NCBI RefSeq assembly: GCF_037038585.1
Contig: NC_092525.1
Location: forward strand, 30,592,367-30,656,366
Length of the DNA: 64,000 nt
Direction of reading: 5' to 3'
Origin: Patagioenas fasciata
Lineage: Eukaryota > Chordata > Aves > Columbiformes > Columbidae
In this document: positions 1-13,898 of the stretch, piece by piece
How positions within the stretch are numbered: the first letter of the stretch is position 1
Layout of the letters: every line of letters starts with the position of its first letter
Notes under the pieces: generated by a model
Database searches by the model: none
The model's input: the letters and a program-made list of their open reading frames with translations, nothing else
What the model was told of the DNA's origin: nothing
Made by a program: the position numbers and the translations under genes

Positions 1-3000
1 CGAATTTATTCTTCTGCTCCTGAAGGCCACCAATGTCTCAGCTTGACCCAATTACTGCGTTGTACAGCCTATCACACCGACCATTTTCATTTCCTCCTTT
101 TCTTCAGAACTGAGCCTCATTAAGAGGAAATATGACAGGTCCAGTCAGTGATAAAACCAAACTCTTAGGTTAGTTCTGTGTTTGGAGGCAACCTTAGGTT
201 TTGTGAACTTTTATTCAACACAAAAGCAGCTCCTGGTACTTGCAAGCTTTAATGGATTTGTACCATTTACAGTAGTTGTGCTTGTCATATTGTTTTCCCC
301 AGAACTAGGTCTCTAATAAAGATTAATATTTTTATATGGTTTTGTATCTATCTATATATATACATATTTCCTTGGAATGTCTTTCAGCACTCTGGTAGAA
401 CACCAGGAAGATATTTTTCAACAGATTGAAGAGATCCCTGTATTTTTTCACTCTGCTATTCCGAAATGTCGGAAATATTGATGAAGTGATGCTTGAAGTG
501 AAAATGCAGCAGTATCCTATCTTTAAGCTTGAATCATTCTGAACAGACAGAGGTCCTTTTTTTAAAATTCTTCCTGTCCTTCAATTTTAACTCTTTTGTA
601 CAGCCTCTCAGACATACAACACAAAATAAGCTATAGTGTTTTTTTTGTCTACAAAACCATTTAAGAAAAATTAGTACTCTAGCTTGTCTGGGTCAGAACA
701 CTTCCACTGTAATATTTCAGCATAAACACAGAGAAATAGCTCACATACTAATTTAATTCCTTGTTTAGGATGTAAAAGCAAGACTTTCAAAAGCAATGCA
801 CTTTGTGTACTTCGACCCTCGAGTGAAGCCCCATCACTTGCTGCCATGACCGTGGCACTCTGGGGTGCCCATCCACAGGGCCTGCCACTGCGGGGGGGCT
901 GGGGATGTGCCTGACCCCCTCCCAGCCCATCACCCCAGGCTGGGTACACCTGTCCCACTGCACCCCACTGCCACAGTAGAACCTGCCTCTGCTCAGGGAG
1001 GCTTTTCTTTCACCACCATTGCCTTTCATCATGCATTCAGTTGCCTCCCAGCTTTTAGCCAATTTCAAAAAGTTTCATTTTTCACCAGAAAACTGCTAAC
1101 TGGTTTTAACCAAGATTAAGATATGGAAAATAACAACTTTTCTGATTGTAAGACAACTATTTCTAAAATTCCCTTTAAGCCTAAAGCTCATTTAGCCCAG
1201 AGAGAGCAAAAGAAAAGCATGGAGCTGTAGGACCTCAGTGCCATCAAGCCTGACCATGCAAACAGGGGTTGAGCATCCACACAGCACTCGGGCTGTGGTA
1301 CCAACACTTGAAGGAAACCCTCCTGGTTTGCTCCTGCAGGTCCGGCTGCCTCCTTTTAATTAGGCACAGGCAGGTGGCACACACAAGCACACACCCTGCT
1401 CCGTATGAGCCTTTCTTTAGATTCTGGTTTTGGGGAAGGTGAAACATAAAAGCACAATTTCTAGCACCATAGAAGAGAGGGATCTAACCACACTCTTGCA
1501 GAGAGGACATGGAAAGGCAGAGAAAGGTGTGCTTCACCTCAGCCAGGCTCAGCAGCCTCTGTCCTTCACGCTTACGAGAGCCTTTCCCTCCATGATGAGG
1601 TACAGATGCTAAACTTGGCACTGCTTTATTACAGGCAATGCTACTCAAGAACATCCACAACAACAGGAAAACAAAGCAGAAAAGAGACTGAGCCTTCCCA
1701 CTCACTAATTTTAGTTTCAAAGCAAGAGGCTGAACAAACAAGCACCTGACAGCAGAGGCGTTTTGGGATGCCAGCTCTCCCGGGATCCCAGGGGGCACTT
1801 GGGTCCCCATGCACCACGCTGTGCTGCTGGCTGCCAGGCTGCCTCTCTCAAAACATTACCGTAACTTCCACAGTAGCCACTGCTTAATGAACCATGGTTT
1901 AATCCATTAATGGAGCTGAGCCAAAATGAGTAAAATCACGCTCAGGGCAAATTTGTCCATTTTCTGGTATCTCTTGAGTCTCAGCTGGGGGAGGATGGAC
2001 CAGAGCACTTCTCTGACAGCAGATGCAGCCTCACTGGAAAAAAAAAAAATCACATTGTGATCAGTAATTGCACAATCCTTTCAGGAGGTGTTCATCCTTC
2101 TACAAGGTGTGCTTCACTGAAGGGCAGAGAACCTCTCCAAACTCCAGCCTTATTACTGGCCTCCTTCCAAAAACTGAAGCCAAAAAGTAATAAGAAAGTT
2201 GGCTCAACAGTGGTGCCAGCCACAGCCTTCCAGTTCATCAGTCCTGAGTAAAGAGAGAACTAGAACCTACTCCCCACCCCACTTTTATGGGCACTTCATT
2301 CAGTTTTTGAAAGGCCACAGAAATGAAATGCAGGCTATGTGCCTTCTGCCCCCCAGTGACATTGTGAGGCAAAATCCAGAAGCAAATCCCAAAGGAGGAC
2401 CCTCAGGAAGGGACCCATGCTCATGTAAAGGGCTGATGTTACTCCTGGTGCAAACCTCTTATCTTTTGTCTCAGGGCTGTGTTTGACAGCATTGGCTCCT
2501 CTGCTTGCCACTCCTGTGCCCAGGCAGAGCTTTGTTCCCTGTGATGCTGTACGTTCCTGAAGCCAGTAGAGATGCGAGGTGTCTGAAACAATAAAATAAA
2601 TATTAGTGCAAATAAAACGATAAAAGTTCGGGATCCTGGGTTGGGCTGCCTGTACATGCTCTGGTCACCAGCGCTCCTTGGCGGTGGAAAAAGCCATGCA
2701 GGAAGGAGCCAAGGACCTCTTCAGGAGTCAGCATGGGGCTGGATGGGCCTGTTAGCCCTGGCAGAGTTCCAGTGCTGCCAGATCCAGTGTAATTTTCAAT
2801 ACAAATGGGAACACAATGCAGGAAGCCACAAACCATCAGTATGAAAGCTAGCTTAGGTCTGCTGAGTTTATTAGCCTGGGCTCCTGGCCACAAGAACGTA
2901 CCTAATTTGCTTCTGGACTGCATCTAGCACTGGAAACCAAACAGGTTGGTTTTTCTGGGCTGTATGAAGTAGTGAGTAGGTGTCACCTTGATTAGCCAGT

Positions 3001-3966
3001 GTTATATTTATCTTTGAGGAGGGTAGACTACTTTGCACCAGCAGTTCTCATGATGCACAATCAGTGCAAAGAAATACAGAAAAAACAGAAAAGCATTTCT
3101 TATAATTATTCTTACATGAATGAGCTGTAACTTTAACTATCATCCATGGAAAAAGAGTTGTTTCTGTCCAATTTGACACAGAGCTGGATCCCATCACTCC
3201 CTACACTGGGCAGCCAACAGCAGGGCCAGCTTAGGTTGAAGCAGAGGTGGAAGGGGACTCAAAGGAGGGGGTTCCTATGGGACCAGGGGCAAAGGAGGCC
3301 AAGTTGCTGTGCACCCACATATGTGTGCTGGTGTAAACCACACCAGGAGCAGAGGAGCTGTGCCCCTGCGAGCCCACCTGTGCACACGCCAGCGACAGTC
3401 ACACTGGAGTACCGGACTTGGGAAGATGCCACCTCTTTAATAAGGCCTTGAAATTAGTTTCAAAAAGGCATGAGGGGGATTATTCAGCATCCTGCTACAA
3501 TTCTGGGAAAGCAAGCACAGTTCGGGTTTGCTCTTCACTTACATGAGTATGCTGGGAAGGTGCAGAAATGCTTGAAGGGATGAGACCAAGATTTTGCTGT
3601 CACGGAATATTAGAGCATTGGGTTCACATTGCAGATGAAGGTATAAGTTAGGTACCACATTGCTCAGTCTGACAGGACGGAGGCATTTCGAAACATGACC
3701 AGAAGCAAGATTTCAGATATCATGGGAACTTCAGTGTCAGAAATACGGGTGCCTACTAATTTAGGCCCATCAAGGGCTGAGCATCAGCCAAGTGCATATT
3801 TGGAAGAGCACAGTTTGACAGACTGAGGTGCTCAAAGTAGGACTGAGGTGTGCAGGAAATTTGGCAGTGCTTTTGCAAAATTCATCCTCATGCAAGTCAC
3901 TTACTTAAAACTCATTTTTAAGCATTCCAGTTTCTCCCTGTGGTAAAATTCAAATGTCACAATTGT
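1..3966. other. Intergenic, no gene recognised
   Basis: Mixed AT-rich sequence with a GC-rich islet at about 840-1000 and moderately GC-rich sequence near 2400-2560 and 3180-3400. No open frame here resembles a known family, and all are under 110 codons. No repeat family is recognised. Confidence 0.7.
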
Positions 3967-4074
3967 AAAAAACAAACAAACAAACCAACCAACCAATGCC
4001 ACCACCACCACAACAAAATAACCAAAACAAACAAACAAACCAAACACCAAACAAAAAAAACCCCTAACACACAA
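3967..4074 (+). repeat. A/C-rich low-complexity tract
   Basis: Imperfect (AAAC)n, (CCAA)n and (CCA)n units run together, with the A/C strand on plus. It creates spurious open frames on both strands. Confidence 0.85.
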
Positions 4075-7000
4075 ACTGTAAAACTGTGCATTCTGCTTTT
4101 CCTATGTGAAATCTGGACATTTAGTGAACTCTTTTGTTCCAGACATGTAACACAAGTACCAGCAGACATGCAAAACCCCAGCTCTATGGTCTGAGCATTT
4201 CCAATCCAGCAGCAGTCTGGAAGCAGGCAGTGGCAGGAGAAACCATGTGCTCGGGGACAAGTCTGCTCCGGTGTTGATATTTAGAAAATGTGCTGATCAG
4301 ACAACTCTTTTTTGAGCCTCCCTTCCATTTCCTGCTTTTCCTCTTCCCAGCATGCCCAGCGCAGCCCATGCCAGGACCGCAGTGCTGTGCGTCGGCGCGG
4401 TGCCCCAGCAAAGCTCCTGCAGAGCACCAGCGGCCAGCGTTGGGCAGGGTGAGCCGTGCCCTCTCTGCCCAACCTTTCACACCCTGGGGTGCCCAAGTCT
4501 TTCCCCAGCTGATCTCCACTCTCAACCTTGCATGTGACTCCAGGCTGAACAGTCACTGCTCTCCTTCAGAAACCAGCACCTGAGAAATTCTGCCCCTCTT
4601 CTAGACTTCGCTTGTGAGGGAAAGGATGCTTAAGGCTGTGGTGATTGTTTAGCAGTATCCCAGGTTACCTTTTAACACAGCATCGTCCTTCTCTTACACC
4701 CTTCTCTTACCTTACACTCCTTAGAAGACCTAACAATAGCATTGACTGTTGTGTAGCAAGACAGACAAGCTGTGTCTCAGGGTGATGGACTGGCTTACTC
4801 CACTGACTTCTACCTTCAGCAACAGGCTCCGTTTATATCAGGACATAGTTTAAAAGGAATTATCATCTTTTTAATAGATCACATACTGAGTCACAAGCTA
4901 CATATTCAACAGAAAAATCAAGCTAATTGCTCACTTCTTCTAAGATATCCCTGAAGGATAATCGAACTCTGCAGAGCTGTTTCTTAGTTGGAAACTAAAT
5001 AATTAAGCTAAAGAAATGCATTTCTCTTTCAAGTTTCTCTCTGTATTTTCTTCTATTCTCCTTCATATCAAATACTTCAGCATGAACATAAGCTATTGAC
5101 TTTAATTAAAAATTAAAATTAGCTCTACTTTGTTTTGTTAAATCCACAGCTGAAAAAATAAAAAGAGACTGTCAAGATAGAAAAAGAAAGCATTGCAACC
5201 TTTGTGCCAGTTCTCATCCCTACCCACTTATCTGGCAAATTGTGAACTTGCCGTGCAGCATCTTCTTCCTGCATGGAACTCAAGGGTCTTCAGCATGATT
5301 TACCACACGTGGACTTCAGCTCATAACAGCAGCTGCATATAATACAAACAAAGAAATAGACAGTATCATGCCATGATAGATTTGTGAAGGCCTAGAATTT
5401 GATAGAAATCTTCTTTATTAATTTTTATCTATTACTGGCTAATTGCTTACGTACTGTAAATCTGCAAAGATCAATTCTTGAAATCACCAAACAATTTGAT
5501 GGTGTGAAACACTAACAAGTCCTAATACAGTAAGAATGTTAATCGATAAGCTAAATGAAGCCTTGTATTGCCAACGATGCATGAAAATGTATTATTGTTA
5601 GGGACTACAAATATGGGTTTCACTGAAAGCAATAAAATAAAAAGCCAAGTATTTTGAGAGAAATGGAGTATAAACAGCATCTGTAAATATTGACTGTACA
5701 ATGAACTTTTTCAAACCAGCCACTTCAAGGAATAAGCCATTTCACAGAAAAGCTATTTTCTTGCATAAATAGTAAAATAAAAGAGTGCCAATTCAATAAA
5801 GGAATATTTGACAAAGGCCAACTCTGAGCTATACGGATGTAACAGAAAACCATGTTTACATATAGCAAATACTGCATTTTAAACATTTCTAAATATTTAT
5901 GTGCATATTAATATACATTAAACTTAGATAAACTTGCTTATAAACCTGCAGCCTCACCCCAGACAGAATCCTACAGCTACTCCACTCACACAACTGTGCC
6001 AAGCAAACAGAGTTACTGCAGATGTTCAGTTACTGCAGATGTTCACCGCTGTAGGAGGAAGCAGCTTCTTCACCTGCAGGCTCGCTCTACTGTATTGCAC
6101 TATGGCCACATGGAACATTCCTGCCTTCCCAAGTTTCTAACTGAATCAGATAAATGTTAAGGAAAAATGGTATTTTTAAACTGTCTGTGAGTTCTAAAAG
6201 GCCACAGAATAGTGTTCTGTTTGTAGGAACAATTTAGCTTTATTAAGCAGCATGACACAGACTAAGTGAGCTGAGACAAGCTTTGTACACCGTGTTGCAG
6301 CAGAGTCATCATCAGCAGCAGAGGCCAATCAGTTCAGAACCCGATTACCAAGAGCTGTGCTGGCATGCTGCAAGGAAAGCTGTAAAGAACACCTCACTTA
6401 CTCATCTGCAAAGCTAGACACCCCATTTCACCTCTGATACTACTGAAGGCATTTCTCATGGCAGCAGAGGTTTGGCAAACTATACTTCTCAGAAAATATT
6501 TGTGTCTTTCTCTGTTTTCATTAGACCTCTTTGCCAAACTGCCAGTTGTGAAGGTTGTTTCACTTGCACAGCATTGTTAGAATATATTTCACCAGTAGTA
6601 TAGACAGCACTTACTGTGAAATCTGTATTACTTATTTTCCTGCTGGTAGGAAAATAGACTACTTAAAACCAGTTGGGAATCTAAAGAGTTAGACCTGCTA
6701 CAGGCAGGTCTTAAATTGCTATTATAAAAAGGTCCATTAGCAGGTTTGATCTGAGCAAGGAGGGTGTGCTGGTTTACTGTATTAGTCAGAATTCTTCCCA
6801 ACTAAATTCTGCTCATGAATTTTAGAAGTATTGAATTAGAGGAATCTGGTTTTCAGGGCCAGGCATGAATACTGGGAACAGTCATATAATAATGTACTCT
6901 TATGTTTTAGGCAGAAAAAAGGAAGCATTATTCTTTCTGAACAATTTCCTTCCTCTTTAAATCTTCAGATACTCTGCTTTCTCTAAGGTCATTGCATGAA

Positions 7001-8628
7001 TTTAAGATACACCATTCTGGAAACTAAATTAGCCCTCATTTACTGGGAAGTTGAATGCAGCCAGACTAATGGTGGTGCAAATATAATTGGTTCCCAACAT
7101 GTGTCAGTGTGTATACTCCTCAAGCCACGGAAAAGATGCATTATGGGACTAATTTTTAAATGTTAATGGATATTGGATGTTTGCCAGACACCCAGCTGTG
7201 CACAAAACATTGAGATGGTAAATAGCTCTTGATCTGTTTAGAAACAAATTATAATGGCTGTTTGGATTCCACATGACTGAAGGCATGGTAACCAGCACAA
7301 GCTCACAGACTGACCCTATTAACTGCACTAAGGGGAATGCGCCGATTTTAAAAATCAAAATAAGAGACATAAAATAAGGCTATTAAGATGCTGTTTAAAT
7401 TATTTTAGATTAATATTAAACAAACAAAATCCCAACAACAACCCATAGCACCTGTTACCACTGCCTACATGAGCTAAATTATTCAAGGAGGCTTTTTTGC
7501 TAGGTTTCTTTGGTAGGAGGTAAAAAGAAACGCTTTCATCACTCAATTAATTTGATTCTAAAGCTGAGATCTGAGTGAAAATCTTACCTGTGCTTATAGA
7601 ATAAAATCTCTCCTGCTGCACATCAGCAATGGGTCTCACTGAGATGCACCAGGGAACAAGACCTCTCTTCATTTGATGTATAGTTCTCATAATTTTGATT
7701 TAAAGTCTATGAATACCAGTATTTGCAGGAAATTCTCTACTTGAAATGTCTTACTAATTGTATTCATTTGGTCAGCAAAACCCAACAGGGAATTTTTAAT
7801 CAGTTGGATTAGGTGCTTTTGATTACTATACTGTAGCATTAGCAGAAAGCATCATTTCGCAAGTGAAAAGTGTACTAATTGTCAGCAACGCAGAAGAGCT
7901 CTTTTCCATAAAGCTGTGTGTTCAGCAGTTTAAGACCCCTTTTCACAAATAAATAAGACAGTCACATCTATATTCAGGAGATCTGCCCCTTTAGGATTTT
8001 GCTGCTTGGGTTTGAAAAAATCTGGAAAAATCTTCCACATCTAGGACATGATCAATCCATTTATGATACTGAAGTTTCTCCACAAAAGAACACCAAAACA
8101 GCACAGCATCATTGAATCAACAAAGAATGACTCAAGACCGTCTAAGAGCTGACTATGCAGCGTCATTAAATCATAGCCTGTCAATAAAGCAAAATTTGTA
8201 CTCCCCAAGTAATTCTGCACTTACAGTTTTGTATCTTGAATTTGTGCTTCTTACCATCTATTCTGTAGCTTGGTTTTTAACTGGGTACTTTCTGCTAATT
8301 TGGGTCCCTTCCATAGCTCTTTCTCTATGATCTGAAATACACTAATGTAGTAGGAAAGAAAGCCTGAGAGCCACTTCTCAGAGTTCTTCAAAATTAATTT
8401 CCTCTTTCTCAAAATAATGTTTTTTCCCCAAAAGTAGAACATATACAAAAATGAAAGCATCCTGACCATTAGGAAATATGTGCAATACTAAGAGGCACCA
8501 TTAAAACTTATCAAAGGAGGATATTTTTCCCCTGACAGCTCAAGAGTCTTGATCCATTCTTAGAGAGTAAACACGGATCTCAGGGAAATGTTTTCTTTAC
8601 TGCTGATTTCAAGTGCTAAAAAAATGAG
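4075..8628. other. Intergenic, no gene recognised
   Basis: A GC-rich islet at 4355-4520 (several CpG) is followed by AT-rich sequence. The only discrete structures seen are the tandem duplication at 6.0 kb and a short direct repeat of CTTCTCTTAC near 4.69 kb. Confidence 0.7.
6011..6044 (+). repeat. 17-bp exact tandem duplication
   Basis: AGTTACTGCAGATGTTC occurs twice head to tail with no mismatch, so it is recent or a replication-slippage event. No function is evident. Confidence 0.95.
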
Positions 8629-8710
8629 ACTGAAAATAAAAATAATGAAAAAAACACCAAAACAAGACAAAAAAAAAACCCCAAACATCAACAAAAACGG
8701 AAAAAACCCA
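8629..8710 (+). repeat. A-rich low-complexity tract
   Basis: A-rich sequence with C interruptions on the plus strand. Confidence 0.8.
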
Positions 8711-9825
8711 CCTTCCTCAACCTTAAGAACTCGCTTGACAAGCCACAGGACAGAGACCTGCCCTTGCTTGCTGCCACCCCAGCCCCGCACAGCCCTGGGC
8801 ACGTTGTTTCAGTGGCACTGTGACACCCACAGCAGAGAAATTTTGCTCACTCTAAAGATTCCAGGCAGTTGCGGGCTGGGAATCACATAAAAGACTTTAC
8901 CTCCACTCTGCCAGCAGAACGTGAGAGAGTCACAGCACTGTCTGCAGCTACAGGAACCCTGGAGAAGAGTGAGGGTTTGGCCATAGAAGCGTTCGTGGTG
9001 AATTGGGCTGGGATGGGGGAAGCTGGGGTGCAGCTGGATCTCCTTGGAGTCTCAGGAGCGGGGATTTTGTGCCTTTGAAGCTGTGCTGAGGAGATGGGCT
9101 GTGCTGCCAGCTCATGCTCCCTCTGTCCTTCTCAACAGGCAAATGACAACAAGCTGATGTCCCACAGGAGCAACAAAGGTGAAACAAGCTTGTTGTTCAC
9201 CCCTTGTCCTGGCTGGGGGGCTAGAAGGAGCACGCCCATAGCCATGTGCATTTCACCTCTTTATAATGTTGTGATACATTCCATCCCAGCTGCAAGCAGA
9301 CAAAAAACTGGAACTTCTCTTTCCTTGTAAATCACTGATTCAACATCAGGATTCAGAAAGCACAACTAACTACTTCAAGGACCAAGCTATACCTTCAGTT
9401 ATGTTAACATAAATCTGAAATAATTCCACTAAGATTGGAGAATTTATTTGTTATTTTCAAAAGCAAATGAGGAGTCTGACCAGAAGCATTCAGAGTTTCA
9501 ATGACCTACATCCAAAGTGTGTTTTCACAGATGCAGAGTAATTTCATTAGAGTACTCTGCAAAATCTTTTACTTGCATAACTTGTTTCCATTTCTTTTTA
9601 GTGTAATGAGATTTCATGATGAAAGCCAAATACAATCTAGTATAGCAAAAGTGCATGTTACGCTGATCCTAATAAGCCCAATGAAAATCAATAATGCTGC
9701 TAGTTTCCCTGAAATCAGCCCACATAAGCTCCAACCACCGTGTTCTGCCTAAAGCAGAGTATTAGTAGCTTATATAAGACAGATATTTCCTAGCAGAAAA
9801 TCTTAAAACAACCACACTTGAGGGG

Positions 9826-9869
9826 AAAAAAAAAAAAGTTTAAAAAAAAAAAAAAAATATATATATATA
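9826..9869 (+). repeat. Poly(A) runs ending in (TA)n
   Basis: Two A runs of 12 and 16 bases are separated by GTTT, then a short TATATATA stretch follows. Confidence 0.85.
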
Positions 9870-11156
9870 GTTGTCTCCTGTCCTTAAACTGTGGCTAAAA
9901 GATCAGTTCCCAGCTGCTACCAAAGCACCGTGCTGACTGCAGCCTGCACGGGGCCAGTCGCCAGGCCCTGGCTTCTCTGTCCCCGGTAAAAGAACAACAA
10001 CGTTGTCCACTCATTCGCTGAACAAGGACAAGAAATTTTTGCTCTGAGAGCAGAAGCCCCAGTTTCACTGGCATAGAAATGAGGATTATAATAAAACTGG
10101 GAAAAAAAAAAGAGCCAAGCACACTGTATCAAGGAGAGGTATTAAAAATTCAGGCAACCTGCTGCAATCAACTTTGAAAGGGTGCGTGTATCATCTGTCA
10201 TATTTCACTCCCTTTGCTGGTAGCTTGCCCTGCATTCATTTATGGGAAATCCTCAATTAAGAGGGGAAGAGAGGGCAAATCTAAAAGCAAAGACACGAAT
10301 AAGCAAATGTCAGAAGATGGAAACAGACAGTTCATCTATATGTTCAATCATAATTAGTATATCTGAGAACAATACCAATCATTATGTAGATATTTATAGT
10401 GCATGTATTTCAAATAAAATCCTCCTTGGAAGTTTTCCTCTTCTTAAATAAGCTAATAAATGTAGGAAGCTTAAAATACCATTTCCATTGCACTAGTAAG
10501 CTATTTTTTCTTTGCATAAGGAAATGTTTTGCTGTAACGATCTACCTTATGAATGACCCGGGGAAATAATTTCAGGTTTCTTTAAAATGCAACCATTTGT
10601 TTCTTATTGGTGAGTTCAATTTCATTAAAAGTTATGGAGTGAACAGCAACAGCCTATTTGCAATATTGGATAGCCAAAGGTACATAATTATTTCCAGTTT
10701 ACTATTAAAACAATATTTAAATAATTCAGCATGGGGTTGCTTTTTTCCTTTTGTAATGATGTACTATTAACAGGTTGACAGATTTGCAAGAGTGAGGCAT
10801 TGCATGAATTTTTTGAATTAGGAAATTCTTACAGAAGCAAATGTAAACATGAGCTTTTATTTTCATGTAACGTTTGCATTAGAAAGTCTTCCCTCAGGAC
10901 AAGAATATATTGAATTTCTGCAAGTGTATAACTTCATGTAAGTAGCATATTTGTATTTATTTACCAAATATGAGTAGAGTAATTCTGAATAAAATTACTG
11001 TATATACAGACCACACATATGTAGCATATAGAAACAAGTGCCATGGATACATCGGAAAGGTACTTCTCCCTGTGACAGGGGGATGGGGCATGGCTCATTC
11101 TGCCTAGTTCAGAGGTTGTAACGGCCTATGCCTGTACATCACAGGTGTACAGAACT

Positions 11157-11170
11157 GTTGCTATGGAGAC
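11157..11170 (-). promoter_or_regulatory. RFX X-box-like motif
   Basis: The minus strand reads GTCTCCATAGCAAC, which fits the palindromic X-box consensus GTNNCC-ATRGCAAC bound by RFX1-3, regulators of ciliary and neuronal genes. There is no nearby gene start, so a distal enhancer role is the only option; this is inferred. Confidence 0.5.
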
Positions 11171-12124
11171 TGGCTCAAATGAGCAGGAAATTTCATTTTG
11201 ATAAAGTTATGTTCTTGGGCAGAGGAAGAAGGCTATATTCAGCATCGCATATGGCATTTTTTAATGTTTGATACACGTTCTGTAAATAACCACAGACCTG
11301 AAAAGTGAGTGGCATTTTCCCCTCGTGGTATTAGCACCTGTGAATAGCACCTTGGGAGTGGGTGGTGAGGCTGGGAACGTCCCTGTAGCACAACTCTGCT
11401 CGTTTCCCCGCAGACAGCGGCAGCAGAGCCATGGCAGCACCAGCACCCGGTCACGCTGCTGAAAAGTGAAAAATTCATTTCAGGTAGCATGTTTCATTAA
11501 TTTCAGCTTACATAAAAACATTAATATTTTTAAATAAAAGAAATAAAACTTCTTCAGATGGAAGATCTTTCCCATGCAATCAATCAAAACCATGTTTTGA
11601 AATCAGCGAAATGAAATATTTTCACTTTTTCCAGCTCCCCACATACCAGGATTTATCAACTCTAGCAGTTCACTAAAGCTGTCAGAAATTTGCTAAGCAA
11701 TTCCACAGACCAGAACCTGCATTTTTCAGAGGAAAGAAGATTTGACAGAAAGCTGCCACGCAGCTCGCCTCACTAAGGACAATGAAAAGACAATTATCAC
11801 TGGGCTGGGGAGCATCTGAAGTAGTTACTGCTGCTTTTTCTTTAACCCTCAGCTCTCAGTAGCACCTTCTGCTGTCCTAGGACATTGTCCCGGGGGTTCC
11901 TGGCCAGGGGCAATGGCCACTGCTCCCCCCCCAGAGCACTCCCAAACTGCTGCAGTTCCACCTACAGAAGGGACAAAATCTGCCCCTCACCTGGGGTCAC
12001 CCGTGTCTCAGGGAGGAGCAGGCTGGAGGGCTGGGGAAGCACCAGACCACATCTCCGCAGGTTAAAATCTCTGGAGGAGAAAAGTTCTTAGCTGATGTGC
12101 AAACAAGGATCAGGAGCTATCTTT

Positions 12125-12218
12125 GGTGTGTGTGGGGGGGGTGTTGTTTGTTGTGGTTTGTTGGTTTTGTTTTCGGGATTTTTTTTCTGTTTGTTTGCAT
12201 TTTTTTTTCTTTTTAAAT
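12125..12218 (+). repeat. T/G-rich low-complexity tract
   Basis: A GT repeat and G run pass into GTTTG units and T runs on the plus strand. Confidence 0.85.
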
Positions 12219-13892
12219 CTTGACATTTGAAAGCTCCTAGCTATTTACATCTAGCAGCCTTATGCAAACAGCTATTATATTGAAAACTTTTTTTGGACCA
12301 TGGGAATTTTTTCTGCACTGATTTGTAACAAAAATAATTTCAACATTAAAGAATTGACTACTACTCCTACAATTTGTGCAGTGCTTGGAAAGTACAGAAT
12401 ATTAAAAGCCTTTTACCTGAGAAACACCTTTCCTTAACCTACTTTCACTATGGTGAAATCCATTCAGCTTCTGGCATATGTTAAGCACTAGTCATTGCTG
12501 GGAAGGTCTGTTGGCAAAACAGAGACCTTAGCTATCATATGTCTTTTCCAAAACTGTATCTTAACTTCCATAAATAACTGATGAGGTGGAATCTCCTTTT
12601 GCACCTCAGTATTGTGCCCTTTTATTATAAGAAAAATCTATTTTGTACTGTAATAATATCACTTGCGACAATAAAATAAGAGAATATGCTGCTCCCCTGT
12701 CCCCTCCTGAACCAAGCACCTAGACTGCAGTAGGATAAAGAAAAGCCAGAGAAAATGAAAAATATCAATAAAGTTACACAGGTAAATTGAAATACTTACT
12801 ATCTTGGGGAGAAAACCCATTATTAAAATAAAAATACCTGAGATAGTGTGAGGCACTGTGACAATGAAGATGTCATTACTAAATAGGACTCTTCGGTCCC
12901 CTAGCTGTCAATAATTAATACATTATTTACACTTGCACATTCTCATTTCCCAGCTTTCAAGATTTCATTTACACTCTGATCCTTTGCTTAGCAGCAAATT
13001 TAACATCAACGTGACCTTCTTCTGCCTGACACTATACACCTATCAAGCAGAGAAAGAGAATAGCATCTAATATGTACATTTATTAAAGCAGAAAGCTTCA
13101 GTTACTGGAAGAAGTGACAAATGCCAAGTGTTTGCCACAATAAACTGGAAAAGAAACAAATCACTCCCAAAGAAATATCAATTAATAAGCTATCTTAATA
13201 ATACAGTTTGTGGGAGCCTCAGTATTTGCATGTTTTAGGGAATGTAGCTGAAGTGTTTCTAATTAAAACCCAAAGGAATTACCAAATTTATGAAAGCCAT
13301 ACCACAAACTGCCGACAGCCTTATGTTAAAGATAGATCATTTTGACTATCTGAAATTATTGTATTTTGTTAGGTTGAAACAGCATTTTTCTTATGATGCT
13401 GAGGATATACACCCATTCCTAGAAGGAACAATGTCAGATGGACATCTGAGATGTAAATTACCATTACATCACAGTGTACATAAAGAAGAATATACAAACT
13501 ATTAACATATGTTTACACTGTGCTGTAAACAAGGATTGTCAGAACACAGCTTACTGGGGCAACCTTCTAAAGTTATTGCCAGAGTTAATTTTTCTGTTTT
13601 GACAAGCAGGTATTCTGGACTTACCCTGGCACACTGGGGACAGACACTGGATGATCTTGAATGGGGAAAACCGCAGAAATTTAGAGTTTGGGATCTCAGG
13701 GAATTTTTCTGTTGGCTTCACTGGATTTTGGAGCATGTCCTCAATGCTACCAGAAACCATTAGGAGTAAGAGCAGCAATGGTCCTACTGCAAAATAGGAA
13801 GAGCTGATGTCAGACACTGAAAAGGATGATGTCTCAAATATTTTGGCAAAACCAGTTCATCCAGACACAGGAAATGGGACATCCCTAGTAGC
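12219..13892. other. Intergenic, no gene recognised
   Basis: AT-rich sequence with no recognised gene or repeat family. The last 100 bp may already belong to the LTR described at 13.9 kb. Confidence 0.65.
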
Positions 13893-13898
13893 AGGAGA

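Larger units (their letters stand above)
8711..12124. other. Intergenic, possible regulatory stretch at 10.4-11.2 kb
   Basis: GC-richer sequence runs from 8750 to 9240 and at 9930-10010. From about 10440 to 11030 the sequence is AT-rich, free of simple repeats and rich in TAAT-like motifs, and it ends in an RFX X-box-like palindrome at 11157-11170. GC-rich islets follow at 11310-11460 and 11880-12080. No coding exon is seen. Confidence 0.6.

Noticed and set aside
2344..2362. CTCF-like match on the minus strand (CACTGGGGGGCAG)
   Set aside because: Two mismatches to the core consensus, including a usually fixed A; too weak without binding data.
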